NCBI GenBank assembly: GCA_027596195.1
Contig: JADGJG010000347.1
Coordinates: forward strand, 1 to 23,123
Direction: 5' to 3'
From: Podochytrium sp. JEL0797
Lineage: Eukaryota; Chytridiomycota; Chytridiomycetes; Chytridiales; Chytriomycetaceae
Length of the DNA: 23,123 nt
The notes beneath the pieces were generated by a model. It saw only the letters and a program-made list of their open reading frames with translations, did not search any database and was not told where the DNA came from. Shown here piece by piece: positions 1 through 9,144 of the stretch; the stretch's first letter is position 1; each line of letters starts with the position of its first letter. Position numbers and translations under genes: made by a program.

Positions 1-183
1 TGTTTCTCAAAAATTATGAAGGTCATGTGGTGGCCCACTATCAAACTTTCACGATTTTTGTGGATTTTTTTGGGTTTAAAAATTATAAGCAAATCAAGCG
101 GGGTGGTGCCGCGTTTTTAAGTAACCCCCCCCCCCCCCCCCCCCCCTTCCGAAAAGAACCCAACCTCAAGAAAAAACACACAG
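1..183. other. Non-coding left edge with a 22-C run; probable intron 3' end
   Basis: No coding exon is recognisable here. The stretch is AT-rich and contains an uninterrupted run of 22 C residues at 125-146. It ends in a plausible acceptor (cacacag, ending at 183), after which HECT-coding sequence starts in frame. I read it as the 3' part of an intron of the HECT gene that begins outside the window. It could also be a repeat insertion or a contig-edge artefact; the earlier HECT exons are not seen. Confidence 0.5.
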
Positions 184-921
184 ACCGTCACAAACGAAAA
201 CAAACACGAATATATCCACATCATGAGCGATTACCGACTCAACCAAGAATGCAAACTGCAATTCAAAGCGCTCGTTGGCGGGTTCCGTGCCATCATGCCT
301 GAAAAGTATATTCGTTTTTTCAGTCCGCGGGAGTTGCAGACGCTCATGAGTGGGGAGAATGTGGATTTCGATGTGGATGATTTGAGACGGTATGTGAAGT
401 ATGAGGGGGGGTATTTTGATCAACATGCTACGATTCGAGCGTTTTGGCAGGTGAGGAAGGGTTTGGAGTCTCACTTTTTTCAACTTGGAAACTGATGCTT
501 TGATTCGTCGATACACCACCACCAGGTCATCACCGAAATGTCACCCAAAGAAAAAAACGCGTTCCTCAAATTCGTCACGTCGTGTTCGAACCCGCCTGTT
601 GGTGGATTCCGGCACCTCGAACCGCCCTTCACGATCCGATACGTGGCCGCCGTGTCGAGCGACGATGTGGATACAGGTGGGGGTGTTGCGCAGTTTGGGA
701 AGGTGGTGGGGAATTTTTTTGGGGTTGGGAAGGAGGTTGTGCGGTTGCCGACTTCGTCGACTTGTTTTAATGTTTTGAAGGTTTGTTTTGAGGGGAGGGG
801 GGGTTGGGGGAGTTTTTTATTCATAATTTCTTTTTAGTTGCCGGCTTATCAGAAGAAATCGGCGTTGAAAGTCAAGCTTTTGTATGCCATCAAGTCGGGT
901 GCTGGGTTTGAGTTGTCGTGA
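184..921 (+). CDS. HECT-type E3 ubiquitin ligase, C-terminal part (UBE3B-like), 5' end missing
   Basis: Partial gene encoding the end of a HECT ubiquitin-ligase domain, which takes ubiquitin from an E2 onto a catalytic cysteine and passes it to substrates. Exons: 184-450, 526-780 and 838-921 (stop TGA 919-921); introns 451-525 (GTGAGG...CAG) and 781-837 (GTTTGT...TAG); all junctions phase 0. The first visible exon starts TVTNENKHEYIHIM before SDYRLN, followed by FSPRELQTLMSG and DVDDLRRY. Exon 2 has EKNAFLKFVTSCSNPP, HLEPPFTIR and the active-site block LPTSSTCFN, whose Cys is the ubiquitin acceptor. Exon 3 ends AIKSGAGFELS, the usual HECT terminus. The SDD.DTGG stretch and short insert before LPTSSTC resemble UBE3B/UBE3C more than NEDD4. 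An ATG at 223 lies inside the domain and is not the true start. The N-lobe and substrate-binding region must lie upstream or be lost. Confidence 0.85.
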
Positions 922-1040
922 ATCTGATGAATACATTGTTTTTAAATACGTTTGTTTTGGTGTTCGGAAGTTTCAAGCCAGTGACAACCGAGGTTGGGGA
1001 ATTGAGGGAATACATCTTGGTCGTGATTCTCTTCCGAGAT

Positions 1041-1046
1041 AATAAA
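1041..1046 (+). terminator. Poly(A) signal AATAAA of the HECT gene
   Basis: Canonical AATAAA about 120 nt after the HECT stop codon, in AT-rich sequence. It is the first such hexamer downstream on this strand. The assignment rests on position only. Confidence 0.4.
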
Positions 1047-1173
1047 CGCGCTTAGATTGATGATTCAGAGCCAGCACCCCAATTAATTATTATAGAGGCG
1101 AATTTATGATCCCCCCCCCCCCCAAAAAAAAAATATTTTTTTCTTTTAGACTTTCTCAAACAAGCTCCAATAT

Positions 1174-1659
1174 AGTCAATATCGAAAGAAAGACCAGTTT
1201 TCACCCCCCCATTGGCCGCTCCGTTGAAGCGCATCGCCGAGGAGCTTTTGTCCCTGACTCTCGCTTGCCGAAATTGAGGCTGACCTGCAAGTGAGCGGCT
1301 CTGCGGAGGCGACCGCGAACCGCGTCTTTGACGGCGTGGTTCTTGAGGTTCTGAATTCCCTTCCCCTTCTTTTTCTTGTCCATTTTCACTCCCCATTTCC
1401 CTTCCCTGCCAGTCCCCAGCACTCTCTAACACTTACCTAAAATTCATATTTTTTATAGGACGTGGCTGAGAACACATTGAAGCAAAACAAAAATGTCCGA
1501 AAACGCTTCCAAAAAAAAATGGATCATCAAATCATGTTCAGCGAACATCTTGGGCAGGTCCTTGGCCCGATTCCTTTTGCGAACGAACGGGGCATACGAC
1601 GAGTGCCAAAAACACGCACGACCAAAACAGTGGCGAATTCAGCTCGTGGCTTGGTTTGA
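1174..1659 (+). pseudogene. Possible small broken gene, unknown family
   Basis: Not recognised. On the + strand, codons from about 1209 read PLAAPLKRIAEELLSLTLA. After one surplus base near 1265 the reading continues AEIEADLQVSGSAEATANRV to about 1350, helix-like and E/A/L-rich with high third-position GC. A pyrimidine-rich stretch ending in tttttatag (1458) could be an intron end, and the next open stretch starts DVAENTLKQNKNVRKRF and stops at 1657-1659. The single-base shift means no continuous product as written. It may be a pseudogene, an assembly indel in a real small gene, or chance. A good minus-strand donor (GTAAGT, complement of 1432-1437) shows a gene on the other strand is not excluded. 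A run of 13 C then 10 A lies at 1111-1133. Confidence 0.22.
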
Positions 1660-2114
1660 CTGGACGAATGGTCAGTTTTCCAATCCAATTATAAATCCTC
1701 GAGAAATAAAGTCCGCACGCAAGCAAATACCCACCACACACACGGGAATTGGCGTGGCTATTCCATGATTCCCTTCTCTACTAAAATATAGATTAGGGAA
1801 TTGATGAGAGTTTGCTTCGGACGGCCAAACACTCCCTCTGCATTAGTGTTGAAGATATGTACGCGTCTGGAAAACAGGGCGTTTGCTGGTTAATCTCAAT
1901 TCCGCATTAAGCGTTTCTGACTGTTCGCTGGGAGGATTAGCCTCCAAAAGAGCGAGTAAATCTCGGTCAAACACATGCGCGTAATATTAAAGACCAAATC
2001 CAGAGATTAGAAAGGACACCACGATGGGAACATGGCACAGACGACCAAACCACAGGAGTCCCGTAACAAGCAAGTCAGAAGACCAGGAGTTTCCTCATTT
2101 TAAAAACTCCTTCA
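1660..2114. other. Intergenic, nothing recognised
   Basis: About 450 bases with no convincing exon on either strand. Short open stretches lack splice context and codon bias. The right end is the 3' flank of the minus-strand SAM receptor A. Confidence 0.5.
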
Positions 2115-2134
2115 ATTCTCTAATTCATGATTTA
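2115..2134 (-). promoter_or_regulatory. Conserved 3' element of SAM receptor A
   Basis: On the minus strand this reads TAAATCATGAATTAGAGAAT, 49 nt after the stop codon. Nearly the same 20-mer follows the stops of paralogs B (15048-15067) and C (19650-19669). Conservation where flanking UTR has diverged suggests an RNA-processing or 3'-UTR control element. The function is inferred only. Confidence 0.5.
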
Positions 2135-2183
2135 CTTCTATTTAATATCACACAGCTGTACCCTCCACTCCACGTGCCCACAT

Positions 2184-3854
2184 TTATAAATCGAAATACG
2201 CAGGCGGTCCCGTCAACAACTGCGTTTTCATCTTCAACTTTCTCAACGCCGTCACCAACTCATGACGATCCCCCACAGTCGCAGGCTGCACAACCTGAAC
2301 CAACACGGTTTCATCAATTTCAGCCAGAACGCGTCCCGTGATTTTCTCACTCGCCGTGCGGAGCCCAGCACCGGGAGATCCACCGTTTTGCATCACCCAA
2401 GTGGACACGTCTTGTAAAGTCCAGGAGAGGATGTCTGCGAGGTTGATGACGGTGGATTGGTTGGAGCTGGAGCTCACGACAGTGGATTCATTCGCCTCGA
2501 AGGATTGTTGAGAAGTCGCGCTCTCGAGGGCAACCTTGGCCTCAAAGGCCGACACCGCAACCGTTGGATCGTCGCCGTAATAATCGGTCTTGGTGACACG
2601 CAATGGAAGAGGAGACGCCAAGTTACCCATCACAGCCATGAGTTTGTCAACAACAGGGCCTGTTTTGTGATCGGGAACAACCGCATGGACGACCGGACTT
2701 GCTTTGTGTTCAGGAACAACCACACCAATCTCCTTGTTAGCTGGAACTTGAATCACGGTGGAATTCAAATCGGGTTGGACTGCAGCCAGTGACGACGCGT
2801 GGTTGTCCGAGAATGGCACCTGGGACGGCTTCGGTTCTTGCACTTCGACTTGGTTTCTGAAAAAAAAAATCAACACTCTTGGACACACCGATATCATGAA
2901 CTCACGTTCGTTTGGAATACCACCAGTACCCAACACCCAACAATCCCAGCACGATAATCGCTGCAACAATTCCTCCAATCAACCGGCTATTAGACCCACC
3001 ATCACCTCCAGATACAGGTGTCGCGCTGCTATTGCCGGGAGCAATCGAAAACGGCGTGACGGTTGCCTCGGCAGCAGCAGATGTGGCCGTCGCCGCCGTA
3101 GTTGCCGTCGTAGTCGGACTCAGCACCATCCACACTCCCGCCGTGACAGTTAGTGGCGCCGCGTTGGGTCCCTGATTAAAAAATAAAAAACACAATCAGG
3201 AAACATGGCAGCGAAAAAGAAAATAAATATTAATATCACCTTCATAAAACAATTGCCAGCCACAGGATCCCACAAAACAAGAGCACACCATCCCGCTCCA
3301 GAATAATCCGCGCATCGATCAAGACAAGGCTGCGCACTATTCTGCTTCCCCAACGCATAATATCCACCTCCCACATCAAAACTACCACCAAAATCCCCCG
3401 GGAACCCCATATCCGCGAACGCATAAATCTCCGCTTGGGGCAAAGTCGCGGGCCCCGCGCGTCCGAGACTGCAAACCCCCGTGGATGAGTCCCACGTGAT
3501 GAGGACCGAAACGGAGAGGCCTGAGTTTGGGAGTGCAAGATTGGCACACTTTGCAAAACTCGATGTGGTGATATTGACGGATGTGTATTTCTGACCCCAT
3601 GTATATCGTGGGGCGTAGAGGGTCTGGTAACCAGAAGCGAGGGGCAATTTCCAAGGGTAAGGAGCTGGAAAATTCGCACTACCAAGAGGGGGGGTGGTGG
3701 GACCTAACCTTGGCATTTAGAACTCGTGCGTACGGAAGTGCGATCCAACGCCGCGAACATCTGGGGAGACTCGCTTACCAGGATCAGCTCTCTCCACGAC
3801 GACTCCATCAGCGCGCGCAAAGGCGGCAGCAGCAACAATCAGCACGCCGCGCAT
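2184..3854 (-). CDS. Single-pass membrane protein with Cys-rich ectodomain and cytosolic SAM domain (paralog A)
   Basis: Four exons (minus order): 3854-3779, 3703-3240, 3171-2906, 2856-2184, giving 492 aa. The start at 3854 is preferred over an in-frame ATG at 3860 because it makes exon 1 76 nt, as in B and C. Order: signal peptide (MRGVLIVAAAAFARA); ectodomain with LPLASGYQTLYAP and six cysteines in two clusters (CAN...VC; QPCLDRC, GWC, NCF); Thr/Ala/Ser stalk; membrane helix (LIGGIVAAIIVLGLLGVGYW) then basic YSKRT; tail with one KTDYYGDDPTV motif; SAM domain (WTLQDVSTWVMQNGG to GDRHELVTALRKL). The Cys pattern loosely recalls PAN/Apple or WSC ectodomains. It is likely a surface protein whose SAM domain multimerises or recruits partners. 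The intron-1 acceptor could instead be TTTTCCAG (exon from 3664), which removes 13 residues. It faces away from B and C. Confidence 0.85.
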
Positions 3855-3884
3855 CGTCATATCTCGAAGGAAAACAAAAATCTC

Positions 3885-3917
3885 GATTTAATCTCTCCCG
3901 GGCGGAAACGGCACGTG
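3885..3917 (-). promoter_or_regulatory. Promoter block of SAM receptor A: CACGTG plus GATTAAATC
   Basis: CACGTG (3912-3917) and, on the minus strand, GATTAAATC (3885-3893) lie upstream of the chosen ATG, with 57 nt between E-box and start. The same pair in the same order occurs upstream of B (52 nt) and C (54 nt). CACGTG is the classic bHLH E-box. Shared arrangement and spacing support a common regulator. Confidence 0.6.
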
Positions 3918-4489
3918 CCGCACGTCGTGAATTGTCACCGTTAATTTATAATTGCAGACACAATTGTATTCTTGCTCTTACCGGCCTGCAGCAGCAAGAC
4001 GGAATCATTCATCGCATGTGCACGAGTGGATCCACTTTCTCCATTTCTTTCGTCACCCTCCTTCTTTAACCTATTGTTGAGTTGAAACGAGTTTCCTCGC
4101 AGCTTCTCATGAATCGCCCATTTCAAAGCAAGAAACCACCCCCGCAAGCCAAGCAAAAAAAGGGTCCAAAGAAAACGCATGGGCTGCAAACGAGCGAAGA
4201 ATAAATTTCCACTCCCACTCTTTGGCCGCAACCTTCGTCCACCGTCCTCCCCACAGTTTGGCCCGTCGACACCCTTTCCAACCGCTTATCCTCTTCAAAC
4301 ACATCCAAAGCTTTCGCTCGCAGACAACGGGTCGGAAACGCGGTCCGTTTCGTACAAGGCTTGGGATTTAGATTTCCACCGCGTATCAGCGGTTTTCAGC
4401 GGTTTTGCTGTCGTATAAACCAAAGCCGCCACCCTTATCCGAAAAAGAAAGTGTCCAAGGAACTTTTATCGAGAAAAAAGTACATCTGA
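3918..4489. other. Interval between SAM receptor A and the ZNG1-type gene, with one doubtful small ORF
   Basis: No recognised gene. The minus strand has an open frame at 3941-4231 (96 codons). An internal start MRFLWTLFLLGLRG would give a hydrophobic, signal-like N-terminus, but no family is recognised and its end abuts the receptor A promoter. Near 4385-4412 a short imperfect repeat (cagcggtttt twice) occurs. I do not count this as a gene. Confidence 0.35.
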
Positions 4490-6670
4490 TCACAAACACC
4501 ACGCCTCAAAACTCTCCTTCACACTCTCCCTGTCCAACGCCCTCCCAATCAACACCACCTTCCCCACACACTCCTCCCCGTCCTTCCACACCCCTGCCTC
4601 AAACTTGTCGTACAACTCATGCACGGCTTGAATCACAGTCTTGCGACGCGATCCGGTGTGGAGGAGGGCTTTGAGGCGGATGACTTGCGGGGGGATTAGG
4701 GGTTGGGAAGTGGTGGACGGGGTGGAGGTTGGGGGGGTGGGGATGGTTTTGGACCAGAGGACTTGTTGGAGCCAGGTTTCGAGGCGGGGCATGGAAACGA
4801 TGGCGGTGGGGGGGACGGTGAACATAATGGTTTTGACGGACTGGAGGGGGGTTTTTTCGAGTGAGTTGGAAGGTAAGCAAAAGTCGGGGTGGGGTGGTGT
4901 GCTGTTTTTACCTCGTCAACCTTGTGCTTCTTGTGCTGCTTTTCCGCGTGTTTGGAGGATTCCTCTTCGTCATGTGCGTGTGTATGATCATGGTGCGTAC
5001 AGGCTTCGTCGTGGCAATCGTCCGCGTCTTTTTCCTCCAACGACGGCAACTCGTCGAACCATCCCTTTTCGCGGTCATCGAATGCATGCAAATCAAAGAT
5101 AAAGTCAATCGGGACGCTGACAAATGAAAAAGAAGGAGCATTTGTAAGTTGTTTGCGGGGAAACAAAATATCAAAACAGGGGATGGTTTTTTTACTTTGC
5201 TTTCACAGAATGCGTCCGTATAGCAGCCGAATTGATTCCCACAATATCGCGTTCGAGTTGAGCCAACTGCTCCGCGTCCACGAGGTCCGTTTTGTTGATG
5301 ACGATTCGATCGCTCATTGCGATTTGTCTGGGAAGGCAAGTTTGGGGTCAACCACGATCAAAAAAAAACGATTCCGCGATATGAGCTCACTTGATGCATT
5401 CGTTTACGCTCCCGTCGTCTTTTACTTCGGTGAGATGCAATGGTGCGTATTTCGAATCCACGACCGTGATGATGCCATCCAAGTAGATGTCGCTTTGGAC
5501 CGCGTCGTCTAACCAAAACATTTCTGCGATGGGTCCTGGGGGGGGGGGATCGTTGAGAATGTAAATGAAAAGAGGGGGTTCGTGATTAGACACGAAATGA
5601 AAAGGGTGCAAGAGACGTCCGCTTGATTCCTATCTCGATTCGATGATGGCGGCACGTGGGTTGACAACCACAGTATTGGATCTTCTTGCTCACGCGCTAG
5701 CGATATTTCGATGCTTCGTGTCGAGTTGTTGCTCCAAACGGTTTTCCTTTCTCGCTCTTTTTATCGACGCGCCAATCCGCGGAGCGATCGTCTCCTTCCT
5801 TCTCTCAACTGAACTCAGCTCATCCCGAAATTCACAAAACACACACCTGGATCTGCCAAGCCCGTGGTTTCCAACAAAATGTAATCAAACTTTCCGCGTT
5901 TCTTCATCAAACTTTCGATGGCCTTGACACCCGCGTCCCTGTGAATCGTGGTGTCGTTTAGAAAAATGGGGATCGACGGGGTGCATGATTGTGTGTGATT
6001 TCGGGGAAAAGGAGAAGGGTTCCAGAAAGGTTCGAGTAAAGAGTCTTGAACGCTCTGTCATGTGTGATACGCGAAGCATTCACAGTTCGGCCCTTTCATT
6101 TCGCTCTCGATTTCCGCGCTTCGCAGTTAACGCGTCGTACGCACGCACTCATCGACCCGCTTCGCCCAGTTTCGCTCCAACGCGCATCAACCACTCAACT
6201 TGACTTCACAGCACATGCATCCGTTGTTGAGTTCGAGCCATTCCTGCGCTTCTTCGCCGTCTTGGCCAACAGTGAGAGCACGATCGATTCCAGAGCCTGT
6301 TTTGCGTGCATAGTGTATATGGGTGTGTATTCGTGTATTATTGTGTGTGTGTGAGATGAGAAGAGAGAACTTGAGCCAACGGGATAGATTTGTACTCAAC
6401 TGTCGCCAAACTCGTTCAGAATCACCGCAATGCGTTTGCCATGCGTATGGTCCGTAAGGAGACGGGTCACGAGGGTTGTTTTGCCGCTGCCTGAAGAGAA
6501 GGAGTTGGAACTGGACCACGATCAAACTGCAACTTACCTAGGAAACCCGTCACAATGGTCACTGGAACTGGCTTGTATTCCACTGCGATAACAGGTGGTT
6601 CTAGTGCCATCTCAGGGATGTCTGAGGGAAGATCGTCGATGAGGAGTGGGGGTGGTGAGTCATCGGCCAT
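4490..6670 (-). CDS. ZNG1: COG0523/CobW-type zinc-chaperone GTPase (ZNG1/CBWD family)
   Basis: Eight exons (minus order): 6670-6538, 6490-6401, 6296-6200, 5938-5847, 5535-5391, 5327-5196, 5116-4912, 4840-4490; every junction keeps frame; 414 aa. G3E P-loop GTPases of this type use GTP hydrolysis to pass metal, zinc for ZNG1, to client enzymes such as methionine aminopeptidase. Visible: beta strand VTIVTGFLG and P-loop GFLGSGKTT (42-50, split by intron 1); metal motif CMCC (101-104); [13 protein letters not shown] (125-137); NKTD base-recognition motif (197-200); His-rich loop 264-294 with nine His and two Cys; and a CobW C-terminal domain ([26 protein letters not shown]). Length fits eukaryotic CBWD proteins (about 400). 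The N-terminus reads [10 protein letters not shown] where animal members have a CPELVP-type client motif, so the Cys is missing. Introns 3 and 4 are long (258 and 311 nt). Confidence 0.92.
5536..5548 (-). other. Poly-C 3' splice-site tract in ZNG1 intron 4
   Basis: On the coding strand the acceptor is a run of eleven C, the last belonging to CAG. The polypyrimidine tract is thus a C homopolymer, as in the RPA1-like gene at 16851-16865. The exon frame on both sides confirms the splice site. Confidence 0.6.
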
Positions 6671-6708
6671 TTTTGCGGATTTGATTCAAAAACAAAAACT
6701 GAAAATTA
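6671..6708. promoter_or_regulatory. 38-nt bidirectional spacer between ZNG1 and reductase start codons
   Basis: The two divergent ATGs (6670 minus, 6709 plus) are only 38 nt apart, and both are the natural family starts. The spacer is AT-rich (aaaaacaaaaactgaaaatt). The promoters and 5' UTRs must overlap each other or the opposite coding sequence, implying a shared bidirectional promoter. Confidence 0.6.
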
Positions 6709-8101
6709 ATGCCAGCACAACTTGTTCTTGTTTCAGGAGTATCCGGGTTTGTCGGCTGCCATGTGGCCAGAGAGCTTCTTGAGAAGGGATTTGCGGTTCG
6801 CGGGACCGTGCGGTCCGAGGGGAAGGTAGTGGATTCTGTTGGATGCATTAGTCACTATTCTTTAACGAATACTAACTTACACCTATTCACGTATACTTCT
6901 TATTCACCAGGCTTCCCTCGTCAAAACCGCGCTTGCTCCCTACTGCGTGAACCACCCCGAACGCCTCGAGTTTTCGATCGTTCCCGACATTGTGACTCCC
7001 GGTGCGTTCGACAAGGCCGTCGAAGGCTGTGACTATGTACTCCACACGGCATCGCCATTCCACTACAACGTGACCGATCCAAAGAAGGTGACCTCTTTTA
7101 ATCATTTGATTTGATTACTAATTGGAATTTCTTCCAGGACCTCATCGATCCCGCCGTCCAAGGAACCCTCGGAATCCTGAACTCGGTTGCTGCCCATGGC
7201 AAGTCTGTCAAACGCGTCGTTGTGACGGCCTCCATGGCTTCCATCAGGTGCGTGTTGCCAAATAGTACGCGATGAAATCATTGCTGGGATCTAAATCAAA
7301 AATACACAGAAACGACCCTCCCGCTAACCCCGCGGGTCTCTCCGAACTCGACTGGAACCTCACCGCCATGTCCACTTTCACCTCCCTCCAATCCGCCACC
7401 CCACCAGGCGTCGCGTACGCGGCCTCCAAGACGTTTGCTGAAAAAGCTGCCTGGGAGTTTATGCAGAAGGAAAAGCGTTCGTTTGACTTGGCTACCATCA
7501 ACCCGCCGTTTATTTTTGGACCCATCGTGCATCCGTGTGCCAAGGTGGAGGAGTTGAATACGTCTGTGAAGCTTGTGGCAGACGTGTTTACGGGGGTTGT
7601 TAAGGAGATTAATCCGTTGATGGCTGTTGGGTGTGTTGGTGAGTTATTCGATGAGCGAAATGAGGTTTCGTGGAGCGATGTGCGATGAGCGAAATCTGGT
7701 TTCGTGGAGCGAAGTGCGATGCGCAAAAGCGCGTTTTGCGCGTCTTCTTTTCTCGAAAAAGAACTTGCACAAAGTGCCGTGCATTAATTACTCAACCTTT
7801 TTTGTTTTCATCAGACGTCCGCGACGTGGCCAAAGCCCATGTCCTCGCCCTCACAACCCCTTCCGCCTCCAACCAACGTTTCATCATCTCCTCCGGTCCA
7901 TTCACGCAGCAGTTCCTCGTTGAAACTCTCGACAAGAATTTCCCCGAGGGAAAACCGTACGCGTCGGGAACCACCACGGTCGTTCCTGTGCGCGAGTTGA
8001 ATGAAAAGAGTAAGACTGTGTTGGGGATGGGAGAGTACATTTCGCCCGAGAAGATGATTGTGGATACTGTGGAGTGTGTTAAAGCCAAGTTTGGACTTTG
8101 A
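6709..8101 (+). CDS. NAD(P)-dependent extended SDR reductase (GRE2 / dihydroflavonol-4-reductase-like)
   Basis: Five exons: 6709-6825, 6911-7087, 7138-7247, 7310-7638, 7815-8101; 339 aa. The extended short-chain dehydrogenase fold reduces carbonyls (ketones, aldehydes, methylglyoxal-type substrates) with NADPH. Seen: N-terminal Rossmann motif VSGVSGFVG (G10, G13, G16), VLHTASPF, RVVVTASMASI with the catalytic-Ser region (130-133), YAASK (Tyr171/Lys175) and NPPFIFGP. The length matches yeast Gre2 relatives (about 340). Intron 1 contains a TACTAAC branch point (about 6869-6875). Intron 4 (7639-7814) is longest and carries a 34-bp tandem repeat and a hairpin. The substrate cannot be inferred. 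The last exon has been copied repeatedly just downstream. Confidence 0.9.
7650..7717 (+). repeat. Tandem repeat, two copies of 34 bp, inside reductase intron 4
   Basis: GATGAGCGAAAT...TTCGTGGAGCGA occurs at 7650-7683 and again at 7684-7717 with few differences. The period is not a multiple of three, consistent with intronic position. Confidence 0.75.
7721..7741 (+). repeat. Perfect hairpin GCGCAAAA / TTTTGCGC in reductase intron 4
   Basis: An 8-bp perfect inverted repeat with a 5-nt loop (GCGCG) directly follows the tandem repeat. It could form a stem-loop in the pre-mRNA; no function is claimed. Confidence 0.6.
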
Positions 8102-8138
8102 GTGCGGTGGGATTGAGTGAAATGGACGCGTTTATGTG

Positions 8139-8144
8139 AATAAA
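8139..8144 (+). terminator. Poly(A) signal AATAAA of the reductase gene
   Basis: AATAAA lies 38 nt after the stop codon. The same hexamer is retained at the corresponding place in tail copies 1 and 3, so it belongs to the duplicated tail unit. Confidence 0.55.
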
Positions 8145-8152
8145 AGAGTGTG

Positions 8153-8422
8153 AACTCTCATCTTCCTCCGGCCCCTTCATGGCCATGCAGCAGTTCCTCG
8201 TTGAAACGCTTGACAAGAATTTCCCAGAGGGAAAACCGTACGTGTCGGGAAGTACCACGGTCGTCCCTGTGCGCGAGTTGAATGAAAAGAGCAAATGGGT
8301 GAATATATTTCGCCCGAGAAGATGATTGTGGATACTGTGGAGTGTGTGAAGGCCAAGTTTGGACTTTGAGTGGATTGAGATTGAGTGAATTGGACGCGGT
8401 TGTATGAATAAAGGAGTGCAAA
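8153..8422 (+). pseudogene. Reductase last-exon tail copy 1
   Basis: Repeats the end of reductase exon 5 plus its 3' flank. It reads QQFLVETLDKNFPEGKPY and VPVRELNEKSK, then loses about 20 nt of the TVLGMGEY region and shifts frame, and ends with the gtggagtgtgtgaaggccaagtttg-type terminus and an AATAAA-like site. There is no acceptor, start or upstream exons, so it cannot make a reductase. Confidence 0.85.
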
Positions 8423-8690
8423 CTCTCATCTTCCTCCGGTCCCTTCACGGCCACCCAACGATTCCTCGTTGAAACGCTCAACAAGAATTTCCGGAGGGAA
8501 ACCCGTATGCGTCGGGAAGTACTACGGTCGTTCGTGTGCGTGAGTTGAATGAAAAGAGTAAGATTGTGTTGAGGATGGGAGAGTATATTTCGAGAGAGAA
8601 GATGATTGTGGATACTGTGGAGTGTGAATAAGGCCAAGTTTGGACTTTGAGTTGTTGAATACGACGCGTTTGTTTGAAAAAATAATGCGA
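8423..8690 (+). pseudogene. Reductase last-exon tail copy 2
   Basis: Second copy, joined head to tail 268 bp after copy 1 (both units begin ctctcatcttcctccgg). It has a 1-nt loss near the NFPEG codons and a premature TAA where the parent has VKAKFGL. Confidence 0.85.
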
Positions 8691-8863
8691 AGTCAAATGG
8701 CGAACTTCCTGCCTCCAGCGTTTCGTGTTCTCATTCGCAACAATTCTTCGTTGAAACGATCAACAAGAATTTCCCCGGGGGAAAACCGTACGCGTCTGGA
8801 ATCACCACGGGTGTCCCCGTGCGCGAGTTGAATGAAAAGAGTAAATCTGTGCTGGGGATAGGA
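8691..8863 (+). pseudogene. Reductase tail copy 3, left part (split by insertion)
   Basis: Third copy, with an altered beginning but clear aagaatttccccgggggaaa and gcgcgagttgaatgaaaaga. It is cut in the middle of the gctggggatagga word by the element at 8864-9144. Confidence 0.8.
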
Positions 8864-9144
8864 CCCTTCGCAAGAAAGAAACCATCACTTGACACTGCCG
8901 GCCTAGCCCAGCCGTCGCAGTGCTTTGGATTTTGGCTTAGTGCCCCCTTCTCCCACGCCTCGCGATGATGTCATGCCTACAGTATGTGTTTCGCGCTGCT
9001 GAGGATGGCCGCTTGGGTGGAGAGTGTTGAAAAAAGGGGGGGCCTGTTATATTTTTATTTTGTTTTTGTCATACCTCTTTCGGTTTGCACTTTATTCCGG
9101 CATTTATTTTACGAGTGTGACAGTGAATAATGCTATCTGAGGTC
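8864..9144. mobile_element. 281-bp insertion flanked by 13-bp direct repeats; unclassified non-autonomous element
   Basis: The sequence GCTGGGGATAGGA occurs at 8851-8863 and again at 9145-9157. Between the two lies 281 bp with no counterpart in the other tail copies, and the copy resumes exactly after the second repeat (gagagtata...). This is a target-site-duplication signature. The insert has no coding capacity and no obvious terminal inverted repeats. It holds an A-box-like word (TGGCTTAGTGCC, 8933-8944) but no B box that I can find. SINE-like origin is possible but unproven. Confidence 0.65.

Noticed and set aside
1052..1432. Minus-strand 126-codon frame and an overlapping 73-codon frame
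   Set aside because: Lys/Arg/Gly-rich because of the pyrimidine-rich + strand; no domain, spans homopolymer runs, and no coherent exon chain could be built. The minus-strand GTAAGT nearby keeps a small doubt.
3941..4231. Minus-strand 96-codon frame with a hydrophobic internal start
   Set aside because: No family, no codon-bias or splice support, and it ends against the receptor A promoter; kept only as a note.
6025..6060. GGTTCGAGT-like word suggesting a tRNA
   Set aside because: It lies inside ZNG1 intron 3; no acceptor stem, D arm or anticodon arm could be formed around it.
7650..7717. Two 34-bp repeats as a CRISPR-like array
   Set aside because: Only two copies, directly adjacent with no spacers, inside a eukaryotic intron.
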